A DNA stretch of 38,794 bases from a virus: IMG/VR virus record IMGVR_UViG_3300048588_000079, positions 1-38,794 of that record; one strand, written 5' to 3'. The notes under the pieces are model-generated. The model was not told the DNA's origin, did not search any database, and saw only the letters and a list, made by a program, of their open reading frames with translations. Each line of letters opens with the position of its first letter. Position 1 is the first letter of the stretch. Both the position numbers and the translations under genes were made by a program. Shown piece after piece: positions 22,157 through 30,218 of this stretch.

Positions 22157-24852
22157 TGCAAGGTTTACCCTCCGGCTTTGTTCTCGATGGCCAGCCCGCG
22201 CAAGCACCCGCTGCACCGCAGGCCCCCGGCGTGATTATGGGGCGTCCGAAGGCCCCTACGCAGTTGCAAGTGCGCGACCAGCAATTGCAGGAAGAGTCCA
22301 ACGCGCGCGAAGGCCAGAAGTTTGATGTTTCGAAGGAAGACACCAACTTCAATCAGGCCCGCAATCTGCGCAAGGATTTTGACGGCTTGCAGGAAGTCGG
22401 AAACTACAAGAAGATTATCTCTTCCTATGCGGCATCGGTAAACACTGACGAAACGCCTGAAGGCGACCAGTTGCTTATTAACTCCTATGCGCAGATGCTC
22501 AACCCGACATCGACCGTTATGCTTGGGGAGTATCAGGCGACCGAACAAAACCAAACCGCAATTGACCAAATTCAGGCGCGTATCCAACGCGAGTTGAAAT
22601 TTGATAGCGCAGGTCGGTTGCTGCCCGAAAGCCGTGCCCGCGTTCGTGAAGAAATGCAGAACATCGCAGAGCGCGCGAACGAGGCTTACAATCTGAAGCG
22701 TAACGAGTTTCGCGGCCTTGCCGAGCGTTACAATTTCGATCCGGCTGAAATTATCGGCCCTCACCTTGGCGACCCTTACCGCCCGCAGATTGAGGAATAT
22801 CGCCGCAAGGTTTATGGTGTCCCTGAAAATGCCGACCTAGTAGGTTCTACAAGCGCGCCCGCTGGCGACAGGCCAGACGACTTGCCTCCTGATGCAAAAG
22901 AGGTTGTGCGCGATAGCGCTGGGAATGTTGTTGGCTACATCGCGGCTGATGGCGAGTTTGTCACCACATTCCGCACAAAAGAACGTCAAGCATATGACGA
23001 ACAAGTAAAGGGCGCGGCCCAAGGGCAAGGCGGCTATACGGAACGCGCAGACCAAGGCATTACGCTTGGCCTGTCCGATGAGGTGGCCGGTATTGGCGGT
23101 GCCATAGGTTCCCTGCTGCGCGGCCAAAGCCCGACAGAGGGCTATCAATTTGCGCGCGATGTGCAGCGCGAACAAAACCGCGTTGCAGACAATCGCACTG
23201 GCCTTGCTGGCGATGCGGTTGAACTAGGAGCAAGCCTGTTTCTGCCCCTTGGAGCCGCACGAACTCCGATGCAGGCGGCAAAGGTTGGTGCTGTGGCTGG
23301 CGGCATCGGCGGCTTTGGTTATGGCGAAGGCGCGCAAGGCTCTGCGACTGGCGCTGGCGTCGGCACTTTTGCAGGCGGAACTATCGGCGCTGGCGCTGGT
23401 TGGGTGGGCAATGCTCTTTTGAACAGGCAAGCAGCCCGACAGATTAGCGGCAACCAAGCCAACGCACTGTTACGGGCGGGCGCAGATGAGGGTGTCACTG
23501 TAAACCGAGCAATGGCCAATCCGGCCCTTCAGCCGCGCGTCACTGGCGTTTCTGGCACAATGGCAGGCTCGCGTTCGATTGAGCGCAACATGGGCGAAAT
23601 AGGCGGGCAGATTGAGGGCCGCGTTGCCGACCTTGGCGGTGGCGGAACTTCGCTGTCTAATGAAGTCGGTGGCAGTAAGGTTCGCGCTATTGCAGAACGC
23701 CAAATCAAGAAAAGCGGTAAGGCTGCAAAGAAGATTTATGACCGCGCAGAACAAGCGTCTGGCGGTATAAAAATCACACCAGCAGAATCACTCGCCCGCG
23801 TTGACGATATTGCCAAAACGCTATCCGAGACACCGGGTTCAAATAAGGCGGAATTGGAATATCTGAAGACGCTCAAATCTGACCTGTCCAAAGACTTGTC
23901 AGTCGGTGGCCTCCGTCGCCTGCGCACCAAACTGCGCAAAAGCATCAGCAAAGGTGATTTGGTCTTTGGCGAAAATGAAGCCGATGTTCTGTCGATTATG
24001 GATTCGGCGTCTCTCGATATTGCCAACGGCCTGCGCTCACAAGGCAAGGCTGGCGCGGCGAAGCTATTTGAGGAAGCTGACAGCCTATATCGGGAACGCG
24101 CCAAATATATTGACGGCACTTTGCAGAAGCTAATCGGCAAGCGCAATTCAACAATGTCTGACCAGCAAGTCTTTGCAAAGTTTCGTTCGCTTGCTGACCC
24201 CAAGGGTGACGGTCCTGCGCTTGAACGCTTTATGTCGGAAATGTCACCAGACGAAGTGGCGGATGTTGCTGCAACCTTTGCCGACGATTTGGGACGCAAC
24301 AGCAAAAAGGAATTTTCCACGGCGTTTCTTGTTTCCCAAGCAGAAAAGCTAAAGGAAAATCCAACCGCCCTGAAGGCCATTTTTGGCGATGCGGGCGCAA
24401 AATCACTGGACAATCTCATCACTCTTTCGCGGGAACATGCGCGCGTGACTAATGCTGCTCGCGGCTCGCAAACCGGCGTTCGTGCTGATTACCGCTCATG
24501 GCTGACTAACGCCATATTCACAGGCGGCGCTGGCCTTACGGCAGGGCTTACGCAAGGCGCTGGAACAGGCGCGGTGGCCGCGACTGCGACCGCTGCAACA
24601 GTCGGCGCGGCAAAGCTAGGCAAAGATGCGCTTTCTGCCCGCCTGCTTATGTCGCCAAAGGTAACGGGATGGCTTCGTTCTGCGCCAAAGACAACGAACC
24701 CCGCTGCAATAAACAAGCATTGGGCAAAACTTGGCGCAATTGCAAAAGCCGAACCGGCCCTAGCTGCTGAAATTGACGCTTTCCGCAATGGCATCCTCGG
24801 AGCGGCTAACGACAACGCACAGCGCGCCGTTGCCGAGGATGGACAGAACTAA
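22156..24852 (+). CDS. large DNA-ejection protein, gp16-like, 898 aa
   Basis: This is the largest gene. The first 60 residues are Pro/Gln-rich, then come long charged helices. A glycine/alanine-rich hydrophobic region at about 355-420 (GAVAGGIGGFGYGEG, GTFAGGTIGAGAG) and a second at about 785-822 (AGLTAGLTQGAGTG) look membrane-active. The arrangement fits the large internal protein (P22 gp16 class) that is released into the host and helps move DNA across the inner membrane. No lytic transglycosylase motif is seen; the adjacent M15 peptidase may supply wall cleavage. The start overlaps the upstream TAA. Confidence 0.75.
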   Translation: MQGLPSGFVLDGQPAQAPAAPQAPGVIMGRPKAPTQLQVRDQQLQEESNAREGQKFDVSKEDTNFNQARNLRKDFDGLQEVGNYKKIISSYAASVNTDETPEGDQLLINSYAQMLNPTSTVMLGEYQATEQNQTAIDQIQARIQRELKFDSAGRLLPESRARVREEMQNIAERANEAYNLKRNEFRGLAERYNFDPAEIIGPHLGDPYRPQIEEYRRKVYGVPENADLVGSTSAPAGDRPDDLPPDAKEVVRDSAGNVVGYIAADGEFVTTFRTKERQAYDEQVKGAAQGQGGYTERADQGITLGLSDEVAGIGGAIGSLLRGQSPTEGYQFARDVQREQNRVADNRTGLAGDAVELGASLFLPLGAARTPMQAAKVGAVAGGIGGFGYGEGAQGSATGAGVGTFAGGTIGAGAGWVGNALLNRQAARQISGNQANALLRAGADEGVTVNRAMANPALQPRVTGVSGTMAGSRSIERNMGEIGGQIEGRVADLGGGGTSLSNEVGGSKVRAIAERQIKKSGKAAKKIYDRAEQASGGIKITPAESLARVDDIAKTLSETPGSNKAELEYLKTLKSDLSKDLSVGGLRRLRTKLRKSISKGDLVFGENEADVLSIMDSASLDIANGLRSQGKAGAAKLFEEADSLYRERAKYIDGTLQKLIGKRNSTMSDQQVFAKFRSLADPKGDGPALERFMSEMSPDEVADVAATFADDLGRNSKKEFSTAFLVSQAEKLKENPTALKAIFGDAGAKSLDNLITLSREHARVTNAARGSQTGVRADYRSWLTNAIFTGGAGLTAGLTQGAGTGAVAATATAATVGAAKLGKDALSARLLMSPKVTGWLRSAPKTTNPAAINKHWAKLGAIAKAEPALAAEIDAFRNGILGAANDNAQRAVAEDGQN

Positions 24853-24937
24853 CAGGTCATTCTGAAAATACAGAACGCCTGCGCAGAGCAAAAGGCTCGG
24901 CCAGCTACGTAACCACATCACACCAATTTAGCACACC

Positions 24938-24963
24938 AGCCCGCCTTAGACGCGGGCTTTTTT
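24938..24963 (+). terminator. terminator before the tailspike gene
   Basis: AGCCCGC (24938-24944) pairs with GCGGGCT (24952-24958) around a seven-base loop, with T continuing to 24963. A weak TTCTG/CAGAA hairpin precedes it. The tailspike gene starts 13 bp later, so it may have its own promoter or rely on readthrough. Confidence 0.85.
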
Positions 24964-24976
24964 ATTGGGACAAACA

Positions 24977-26788
24977 ATGACTGCATCTTTGCATATTACC
25001 CCATCCCGCGCGACCAGTTCCAACGGGCTGAATCTCGACGGCGCAAAGTGGTATTTTTACCAGACTGGCACGACGACACCGCAGTCGGTATATACCACGG
25101 CAGCATTGTCCACGCCTCATCCCAATCCTGTTGTGGCGGATGCCGCGGGCAAGTTTGCCAACATCTATTTTGATGCTTCGCTGACCTATCGCGGAGTTTT
25201 GAAGTCGTCCGACGATGCAACAACTATTTATGACATCGACCCCATAAACACTGACGTTTTTTCATCCCTAGCCGCGTCTGGTGGCTCGGCTCTTATCGGC
25301 TTTCTGCAAGCTGGAACGGGTGTGGTCGCCCGCACGGCGCAAGCAAAAATGCGAGATTTTGTCAGCGTCAAGGACTTTGGTGCAACCGGCGATGGTATAG
25401 CCGATGACACGGCGGCAATCCAAGCCGCTATTGAAACCAACAAATCCCTTTACTTCCCTGCTGGCGTTTATCTTGTCGATGAATTGAACGTTCCAGCGGC
25501 TGCAAGAGGAGCGGTGTATAGGGGCGCTGGCTTTTACCATTACAGCGACACCTATCAGACCGTCATCAAGGCGCGAACGCTTAATCAGGACGCCATCTTT
25601 ACCCTCGCCAACGGTGCGGACTGTGTAACCTTTGAGCAGATGCGTCTTGATGGCGATTTGAAGGCGCTCAAAGTCATTGACGGCACATTCGGCGCGTTTC
25701 TGGCTGTTGACCAATGCGGTATCTATGAGGGCGTTAATTACGGCTTTTATAGCAAGCAGGGATTGGCGCGCATCACTCGCTGCTTCATGGCGGGCAGCAC
25801 CATCAACTGCCATTTGTATTCGGACAGTTCGGTGTCGGACAGTGAATTTACGCAGAACGCCACCAGCGATACTGAAATCTGCATTTTGCTGGCAGCGGGC
25901 GGCAACCGGCTTGTCAACGTTTGGGCAAATTCCAGCACGGTTGCTTGTGTCAAATTGCAGCCTTTTGACGGCTCGACCAATCACATCAATACCGACATCG
26001 TGAACCTTTACGCGGGCGAAGTTTTTGGCGGCGCGGTATCAAAGCCGATTATCCACATTGAGGGAACGGTTAGCAATACTGTTCAGCAAGTTCGTATTGC
26101 GAATGCGTTTATTGTCTGCGCTCAAGCGAATGTCGATCACATCAATGACGGCATTTATTGCCAATACGCCAAGGACGTTGAACTGTGCAATTTTAACATG
26201 CGCGGCATCGGTTCAACGGCAACCGCAACGCTTCGGATGAACTACGGCATTAACGCCACGAATACCGAAAATCTGAACATTGTTGGCGGCACGTTCCGCG
26301 ACCTCAACAAGAACCCGATCAAGATTGGAACTGGCTGTTCCAACATCAATGTTGTCGGCTCAACCTTCATTGATTGGGCGCTTGATAGCGGCGCAGCGGG
26401 CGATGACTTTGCAGCCGTGCTTTCGTCGGTTGGCATGGTCAACTGCACCGGATGCACCTTTACAATCACCACGGCGGCAACCGGCCCCTTTGCTGCAAAA
26501 GTTGCCAACGCAACGGATTTGCAGTTTTTGGGCGCGGTTATCAACTACCCCGGCACAACTATTGTCACAGCCACGACGGGAACGCAGGCATGGCACTATA
26601 AGCGATCCGGCGTTGCCTTCAACTATATGCAAAACCATGCTTTCACGACATGCGGCATAGATAACTATCTGCTGACCTACAATCAGGTGGCGGCAGGAAC
26701 TGTTCCCAATGGTTCAATCTTTTGGGATTCTGCAACCGGCAAGCTGTCATTCAAGGACGCTGGCGGCGTAACGAATGCGCTCTACTGA
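24977..26788 (+). CDS. tailspike with beta-helix, pectate-lyase-like fold, 603 aa
   Basis: The N-terminal 90 residues (GAKWYFYQTGTTTPQSVYTT, then HPNPVVADAAGKFANIYFD) form the virion-anchoring domain shared by many spikes. The motif VSVKDFGATGDGIADDTAAI near residue 130 opens the pectate-lyase superfamily right-handed beta-helix, which continues as Asn/Gly/Val-rich coils to about residue 540. The end (NGSIFWDSATGKLSFKDAGG) is a typical C-terminal piece. It should bind and possibly cleave a surface polysaccharide and fix host range. The upstream TTG (24965) is an alternative start. Confidence 0.85.
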   Translation: MTASLHITPSRATSSNGLNLDGAKWYFYQTGTTTPQSVYTTAALSTPHPNPVVADAAGKFANIYFDASLTYRGVLKSSDDATTIYDIDPINTDVFSSLAASGGSALIGFLQAGTGVVARTAQAKMRDFVSVKDFGATGDGIADDTAAIQAAIETNKSLYFPAGVYLVDELNVPAAARGAVYRGAGFYHYSDTYQTVIKARTLNQDAIFTLANGADCVTFEQMRLDGDLKALKVIDGTFGAFLAVDQCGIYEGVNYGFYSKQGLARITRCFMAGSTINCHLYSDSSVSDSEFTQNATSDTEICILLAAGGNRLVNVWANSSTVACVKLQPFDGSTNHINTDIVNLYAGEVFGGAVSKPIIHIEGTVSNTVQQVRIANAFIVCAQANVDHINDGIYCQYAKDVELCNFNMRGIGSTATATLRMNYGINATNTENLNIVGGTFRDLNKNPIKIGTGCSNINVVGSTFIDWALDSGAAGDDFAAVLSSVGMVNCTGCTFTITTAATGPFAAKVANATDLQFLGAVINYPGTTIVTATTGTQAWHYKRSGVAFNYMQNHAFTTCGIDNYLLTYNQVAAGTVPNGSIFWDSATGKLSFKDAGGVTNALY

Positions 26789-26988
26789 TGAAACCGCATC
26801 ACATTCTCGACCATCTTGGCGAAGGCGTGAAAAACCTTGGCGACCTTGCGGCTGCGTCCGTTGCATTGGGGGTGCTTGTGAAGTTTCTGCCGTCCATCGC
26901 TTCCGGCCTCACAATCATCTGGATGCTGTTGCGCATATTCGATTGGGTTGAGGCGAGATGGCAGGGCCGTCGCCTTCCAAAGGACTAG
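26788..26988 (+). CDS. T7-type class II holin, 66 aa
   Basis: The ATG overlaps the tailspike TGA. Two hydrophobic segments (residues 18-36 and 38-55) contain LGVLVKFLPSIASGLTIIWM and RIFDWVEARW, the pattern of the T7 gp17.5 holin family, and the tail is basic. It makes the lesion in the inner membrane that releases the endolysin encoded just downstream. Confidence 0.8.
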   Translation: MKPHHILDHLGEGVKNLGDLAAASVALGVLVKFLPSIASGLTIIWMLLRIFDWVEARWQGRRLPKD

Positions 26989-27020
26989 CCTTGTGGCTGC
27001 TTGTCTTTCTGGCAGCATGA
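26958..27020 (+). CDS. tiny hydrophobic ORF in the lysis cassette, 20 aa
   Basis: It starts inside the holin gene and ends with a TGA that overlaps the next ATG (ATGA). The peptide has a Pro/Ser-rich start and a hydrophobic end (LALWLLVFLAA). Support is the overlap chain only. Confidence 0.3.
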   Translation: MAGPSPSKGLALWLLVFLAA

Positions 27021-27094
27021 AGGCCATAATCTACCATCGGGAATTTGGGGAACTGCAACGCATTCGTTGCGGTGTGGAAAGGCTTGCAGCATGA
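27017..27094 (+). CDS. tiny ORF coupled to the endolysin, 25 aa
   Basis: ATGA overlaps are present at both ends: with the 20-aa ORF upstream and with the endolysin start downstream. The peptide (starting MKAIIYHREFGE) is not recognised. It could serve mainly to carry ribosomes into the endolysin gene. Confidence 0.35.
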   Translation: MKAIIYHREFGELQRIRCGVERLAA

Positions 27095-27600
27095 ACAACA
27101 ACTTTGAACACTGCCTTGACCTAGTGCTTAAGCATGAAGGCGGCTTTGTGCATGATAAATATGATCCTGGCGGGGCTACTAATCGGGGCGTAACGCAAGC
27201 CGTTTATGACGCCTATCGCAAGACGCGGGGGCGGGCGGGACAATCGGTCAAATTCATTTCAGACGAAGAAGTGAACGCAATCTACAAATTCCAGTATTGG
27301 GATAGGGTGCAAGGCGACTTGTTGCCAGCGGGCCTTGACTATGCCGTGTTTGACTTTGCCGTCAATTCAGGGGTGGGCAGGGCGTCGAAGTATCTGCAGG
27401 CAGTGCTAGGCGTCGCACAGGACGGCCAGATAGGGGCAAGAACGCTTGCGGCTATCACAAGCCCCGTAAATGCGATTAACGCGCTGTGTGACCGCCGTAT
27501 GAGCTTCCTACGCAATCTGCGCACGTTCCTGACATTCGGCAAGGGCTGGACAAGACGCGTTGCCGATGTGCGCAAACATGCTTTGGACATGGCATCGTGA
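27091..27600 (+). CDS. endolysin, GH108-type muramidase, 169 aa
   Basis: The catalytic region reads LKHEGGFVHDKYDPGGATNR, with the EGG glutamate of glycoside hydrolase family 108. It is followed by FQYWDRVQGDLLPAGLDYAV and VNSGVGRASKYLQAVLG, then a putative binding end with RRMSFLRNL. The length is normal for GH108 phage lysozymes. No signal peptide is present, so it depends on the holin. It is coupled at both ends (ATGA before, GTGA after). Confidence 0.9.
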   Translation: MNNNFEHCLDLVLKHEGGFVHDKYDPGGATNRGVTQAVYDAYRKTRGRAGQSVKFISDEEVNAIYKFQYWDRVQGDLLPAGLDYAVFDFAVNSGVGRASKYLQAVLGVAQDGQIGARTLAAITSPVNAINALCDRRMSFLRNLRTFLTFGKGWTRRVADVRKHALDMAS

Positions 27601-27887
27601 AACTACCCTCCGATGAAGCCCGTAACTGGTTCTATGCGATCCTATGGCCAGCGGGGGGCGTTGCGTCGGCTGTTATCCTGATATGGATGATAACTCTCAT
27701 CCGTTGGGATTGGCCAGCAGGGACCGAAGAACAGCGCCTGACCATCCTTGGCAACATATCCTACGGTATGGTCGGGATGATGGCACTTGTTAGCCTAGGA
27801 CTGACTATGCGGAATGCTATCAAGAACCTCAAGTTGAAGGCTGGCGGTGTGTCGGCTGAAGCACAAGCGGGGGATGATGCGGGCTGA
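27597..27887 (+). CDS. two-span membrane protein of the lysis cassette, 96 aa
   Basis: The GTG start overlaps the endolysin TGA. Hydrophobic segments at about residues 12-36 and 52-73 suggest two membrane spans; the tail is charged. Its position among holin, endolysin and spanin genes suggests a second holin or antiholin, but no family motif was recognised. Confidence 0.65.
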   Translation: MKLPSDEARNWFYAILWPAGGVASAVILIWMITLIRWDWPAGTEEQRLTILGNISYGMVGMMALVSLGLTMRNAIKNLKLKAGGVSAEAQAGDDAG

Positions 27888-27979
27888 TGGCCACCACCCG
27901 CCGAGCGTATGCCGCGAACATAAAGCGCGTATCCCTGTCCAACCGGCAGACATTGGGGCAGCGGCGCTTGCCGACCTGA
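27887..27979 (+). CDS. very small basic ORF, 30 aa
   Basis: The ATG overlaps the upstream TGA (TGATG). The peptide is Arg-rich with no other support. It could be spurious. Confidence 0.3.
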   Translation: MATTRRAYAANIKRVSLSNRQTLGQRRLPT

Positions 27980-28074
27980 AAGGACATAGCACATGATAGC
28001 CCTAATCGCAAACAATTCCGGCTGAAACCGGATAACCGCGCCGCACGGTTTTGCGGCAAAACTGGAGACCTAAC

Positions 28075-28422
28075 ATGGACAGTGTAACACTAAAAGCAAC
28101 CGACGAATATAGCGCCGCGAAGTCAACTCACCCCCGCGTTTCGCTTGCGGATATGGAGAGCAAGATTGAGCGAGAGCTTTATTTTAACGCAGCCGATATG
28201 GAAGAAAAATGCTTGGGAACGGCTAGCGCACGGAACCCTCTTTCGCTTCTCACATTATGTATTCTTGTTATGCAAAACGGCTTTACTGTTATCGGTAAAA
28301 GCGCGCCTGCATCGCCTGAAAACTTTGATGAGGAAAAGGGCAAGCGGTTTGCTTACGAAGACGCAATCAAGCAGCTTTGGCCGCTGGAAGGCTACGCGCT
28401 TCGCGAAAAACTTGCAGCTTGA
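28075..28422 (+). CDS. N4 gp49 / Sf6 gp66-like protein, 115 aa
   Basis: The C-terminal half follows the family pattern closely: LTLCILVMQNGFTVIGKSAP, then SPENFDEEKGKRFAYEDA and IKQLWPLEGYALREKL. The N-terminus is variable. The family is widespread in tailed phages and of unknown function, often found as an extra gene near lysis or regulatory genes. It sits between hairpins and between two copies of a 15-bp direct repeat, which suggests it was inserted here. Confidence 0.82.
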   Translation: MDSVTLKATDEYSAAKSTHPRVSLADMESKIERELYFNAADMEEKCLGTASARNPLSLLTLCILVMQNGFTVIGKSAPASPENFDEEKGKRFAYEDAIKQLWPLEGYALREKLAA

Positions 28423-28429
28423 ATTTAAG

Positions 28430-28451
28430 GGCGGGGGTTTCGGCTCCCGCC
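28430..28451 (+). other. GC-rich hairpin between the gp49-like and Rz genes
   Basis: An eight-pair stem (28430-28437 with 28444-28451, including a G-T pair) with a six-base loop and no T-run. It looks like a terminator stem without its U-tract, and may pause or partly terminate transcription before the spanin genes. Confidence 0.5.
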
Positions 28452-28467
28452 TACCATTGGAGGCCCT

Positions 28468-28968
28468 ATGCTCGCCCTAATCGCAAACTGGAAGCGCATC
28501 CTATACGGCACTGCCTTAGCCCTGCTTGGCACGTTGTTGCTTGTGCAAACGGCCCGCATAGAAGGCTTTTTGTTCATTGACGGCCTGAAGGCAGAAAACG
28601 AAAAGCTAACTGGTCAGCTAGTCAGCATCAAACAAGCGCAAAAGCTGGCAACAAAACTAGCCAAAGAGGAAAAAGCCCGCATTGAAGCGGAGAATGAAAG
28701 GAAGGCAAAAGATGCTGCCGAACTGGAAAAGAAACTGCGTTCTGATTATGACAGCCGCCTTACTCGCTGGCTGCAAAACAATCGACGTTCGACCGGCCAA
28801 GCCAATCTGCCCAGTGCAGGCGAAACCGCCGAAGGAACTGCTGGAGAAAGTGGACCTACCGAGCTTCCTGAAGAATACGCTATCGTCCCCGTCGCAGACC
28901 TAGAACTTAGCGCACAGGCTTTTGCGAAGCTGGAAGCGCTGCAATGGTGGCTAGAAAACAAGGACTAG
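28468..28968 (+). CDS. Rz: inner-membrane spanin (Rz-like), 166 aa
   Basis: A single N-terminal membrane span (about residues 9-28) is followed by a long Lys/Glu/Ala coiled coil (KLTGQLVSIKQAQKLATKLA ... EEKARIEAENERKAKDAAEL), the layout of an i-spanin. It pairs with the lipoprotein coded within it to fuse inner and outer membranes at the end of lysis. Its last 62 bases overlap the end of the convergent leftward gene at 28907. Confidence 0.82.
   Translation: MLALIANWKRILYGTALALLGTLLLVQTARIEGFLFIDGLKAENEKLTGQLVSIKQAQKLATKLAKEEKARIEAENERKAKDAAELEKKLRSDYDSRLTRWLQNNRRSTGQANLPSAGETAEGTAGESGPTELPEEYAIVPVADLELSAQAFAKLEALQWWLENKD
28712..28903 (+). CDS. Rz1: outer-membrane spanin lipoprotein (Rz1-like), nested in Rz, 63 aa
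   Basis: The frame lies wholly inside the Rz gene. It has a basic start (PNWKRN), a hydrophobic signal and the lipobox LLAG-C with Cys 21, then a Pro/Lys-rich stretch (PAKPICPVQAKPP) typical of o-spanins. AAGGAAGG lies a few bases before the ATG at 28712. An upstream in-frame ATG (28682) would add ten basic residues. The mature lipoprotein is about 43 residues. Confidence 0.85.
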   Translation: MLPNWKRNCVLIMTAALLAGCKTIDVRPAKPICPVQAKPPKELLEKVDLPSFLKNTLSSPSQT

Positions 28969-29170
28969 GCGAAGATAGGGTGGTGAGGGCGTCGGCTGCT
29001 ATGTTGCCGATGTGAGTTGGAATGTCGCGTTCGCCGCAGTCGTCATAGGCGTGTGTCCGCAAGTCGCGCACCAGCCCCGCTACATCATCCTTGTTTGACA
29101 TAGGACGTGCCATATCGTCGAGTGTTGCCTTAGCCAGTTTGGCTGCAAGATCATCCTTGTTCATCGTCAC
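28907..29170 (-). CDS. last gene of the leftward unit, hypothetical, 87 aa
   Basis: I chose the GTG at 29170, which overlaps the upstream TGA (GTGA) and has GGAGG six bases upstream; the ATG at 29164 is the alternative. The conserved-looking part is MARPMSNKDDVAGLVRDLRT with YDDCGERDIP. Its final 20 residues are read from DNA that also codes for the end of Rz on the other strand, so they may not be functional. Function unknown. Confidence 0.6.
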   Translation of the reverse strand: MTMNKDDLAAKLAKATLDDMARPMSNKDDVAGLVRDLRTHAYDDCGERDIPTHIGNIAADALTTLSSPSPCFLATIAALPASQKPVR

Positions 29171-29340
29171 CAATTACCTCCCGCTGTATCGGCTTCGCCC
29201 CATGTGCAAGGGCCGCACAAGCCAGTCGCGTTGACAGTTGGGGATCTGTCACACACTTGACACTTGCCTTCCCAGTTCTTGCCGAACGGGTCGGCTGTAC
29301 GCGTTTTGGCGCGTTTCTTTCTTTCAGAGCGCTTGCTCAT
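29167..29340 (-). CDS. small zinc-ribbon protein, 57 aa
   Basis: The protein has a very basic N-terminus (SKRSERKKRAKTR) and a single ribbon with C-x2-C (CQVCDRSP) and C-x2-C (LCGPC), suited to bind zinc and nucleic acid. The ATG at 29340 lies within the end of the upstream gene. It may be a regulator or an RNA-binding factor; no family named. Confidence 0.65.
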   Translation of the reverse strand: MSKRSERKKRAKTRTADPFGKNWEGKCQVCDRSPTVNATGLCGPCTWGEADTAGGNW

Positions 29341-29809
29341 GGCTGTTGTCCTTCTCGTATTGGGCGAGCATGGCTTGCTGAATAGCCCTTGCAGCATCAC
29401 GCGGTCGCCAGTCCATATTGAGGCTATCGCTGATTATTTGCTCAAGTTCGTCTTCGTCGAACCGTTCCAACAGCTTCGCCCTTTCTTCCTTCGCGCCGCT
29501 CTGCTTTGCCTGCCCCCATAGCTGGGTGCGAAACTGCGAAATGCGAACGCTGATTTCGTTCAAGCTGGCGTCGATGTCCTGAAAGTTACCGCCCGTCGCA
29601 TGGCTGACCACGCAGCGAAACTTGCTTTCCAAGTCCGCCTTTTCTTCCGCAACGCGCCGGTCGATTTCGGGCTGCATGAGGGATAGGGCGGCGTCGGCGT
29701 CGAAAAGGTAGCCATCTACCATCTCGTCAACATCGTTGTCAGAAAGAGATGGCCAATTTGCGGTGATGATAGCCCGCGCAACAGCTTCTCGCAGTGTTTC
29801 GTTGTTCAT
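29324..29809 (-). CDS. hypothetical mostly helical protein, 161 aa
   Basis: The protein is acidic and helical with a start (NNETLREAVARAIITANWPSL) common in phage proteins that arrange pieces of DNA-metabolism accessory domains. A repeat-like second copy of that theme occurs near the end (MDWRPRDAARAIQQAMLAQY). Coupled by ATGA to the RMF-like gene. Function unknown. Confidence 0.65.
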   Translation of the reverse strand: MNNETLREAVARAIITANWPSLSDNDVDEMVDGYLFDADAALSLMQPEIDRRVAEEKADLESKFRCVVSHATGGNFQDIDASLNEISVRISQFRTQLWGQAKQSGAKEERAKLLERFDEDELEQIISDSLNMDWRPRDAARAIQQAMLAQYEKDNSHEQAL

Positions 29810-30012
29810 TGTGGCTCTCCAAACTGCGTCATTGCCGTCAATTTCGCATCATCAAATCCGAGATACCAAGCCTCCACACGCTGCTCGTAATCTAGTTCGC
29901 CAGTGAACACGTTATCACAGCGGACGCCACCAACTTCGAACGCCTCCCAGCCCTGTTTATACTCTGGCCGTTCTTGAAGACCGACGACATAGTTTCCAAT
30001 CTTGCTCATCAT
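29806..30012 (-). CDS. RMF-like small protein, 68 aa
   Basis: The centre (EYKQGWEAFEVGG ... EQRVEAWYLGFDDAK) has the pattern of ribosome modulation factor: G-[YW]-x-A near the start, a short insert, then A-W-x2-G-[FW]-x2-A. RMF pairs 70S ribosomes into inactive dimers, and RMF-like domains are frequent in phages without a proven role. The usual C-P-Y is replaced by C-D-N here. ATGA overlap with the upstream gene; GAGG lies seven bases upstream of the ATG. Confidence 0.62.
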   Translation of the reverse strand: MMSKIGNYVVGLQERPEYKQGWEAFEVGGVRCDNVFTGELDYEQRVEAWYLGFDDAKLTAMTQFGEPQ

Positions 30013-30218
30013 AGACCTCGCGCTTTAAGGTATTCAGGCAAATGTTCTTCCGTGCCGTCTTTGTGCACCAGCATCATAAACCCGCAATGGATAGGGTCGT
30101 TGCAATGCCAATGGCCAGCGTTGTTGCACGGCTTGCACCGATGCTCCGGCCCATAAAGCCGCTCAATGCGTTTGATGAAAAGCCGCAACTGGTCGGCGGC
30201 GATATTGCCTTCACTCAT
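30009..30218 (-). CDS. GapR-helix protein with a Cys/His-rich C-terminus, 69 aa
   Basis: Residues 4-21 (NIAADQLRLFIKRIERL) match the first helix of GapR (DUF2312), the alphaproteobacterial protein that clamps overtwisted DNA. After residue 21 the GapR sequence stops. It is replaced by a Cys/His-rich stretch (CKPCNNAGHWHCNDPIHCG) that could bind zinc, and a short helical tail. It lacks the basic residues of the other GapR helices. It may pair with host GapR through the shared helix; this is inference. Start chosen by AAGGAG six bases upstream. Confidence 0.72.
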   Translation of the reverse strand: MSEGNIAADQLRLFIKRIERLYGPEHRCKPCNNAGHWHCNDPIHCGFMMLVHKDGTEEHLPEYLKARGL

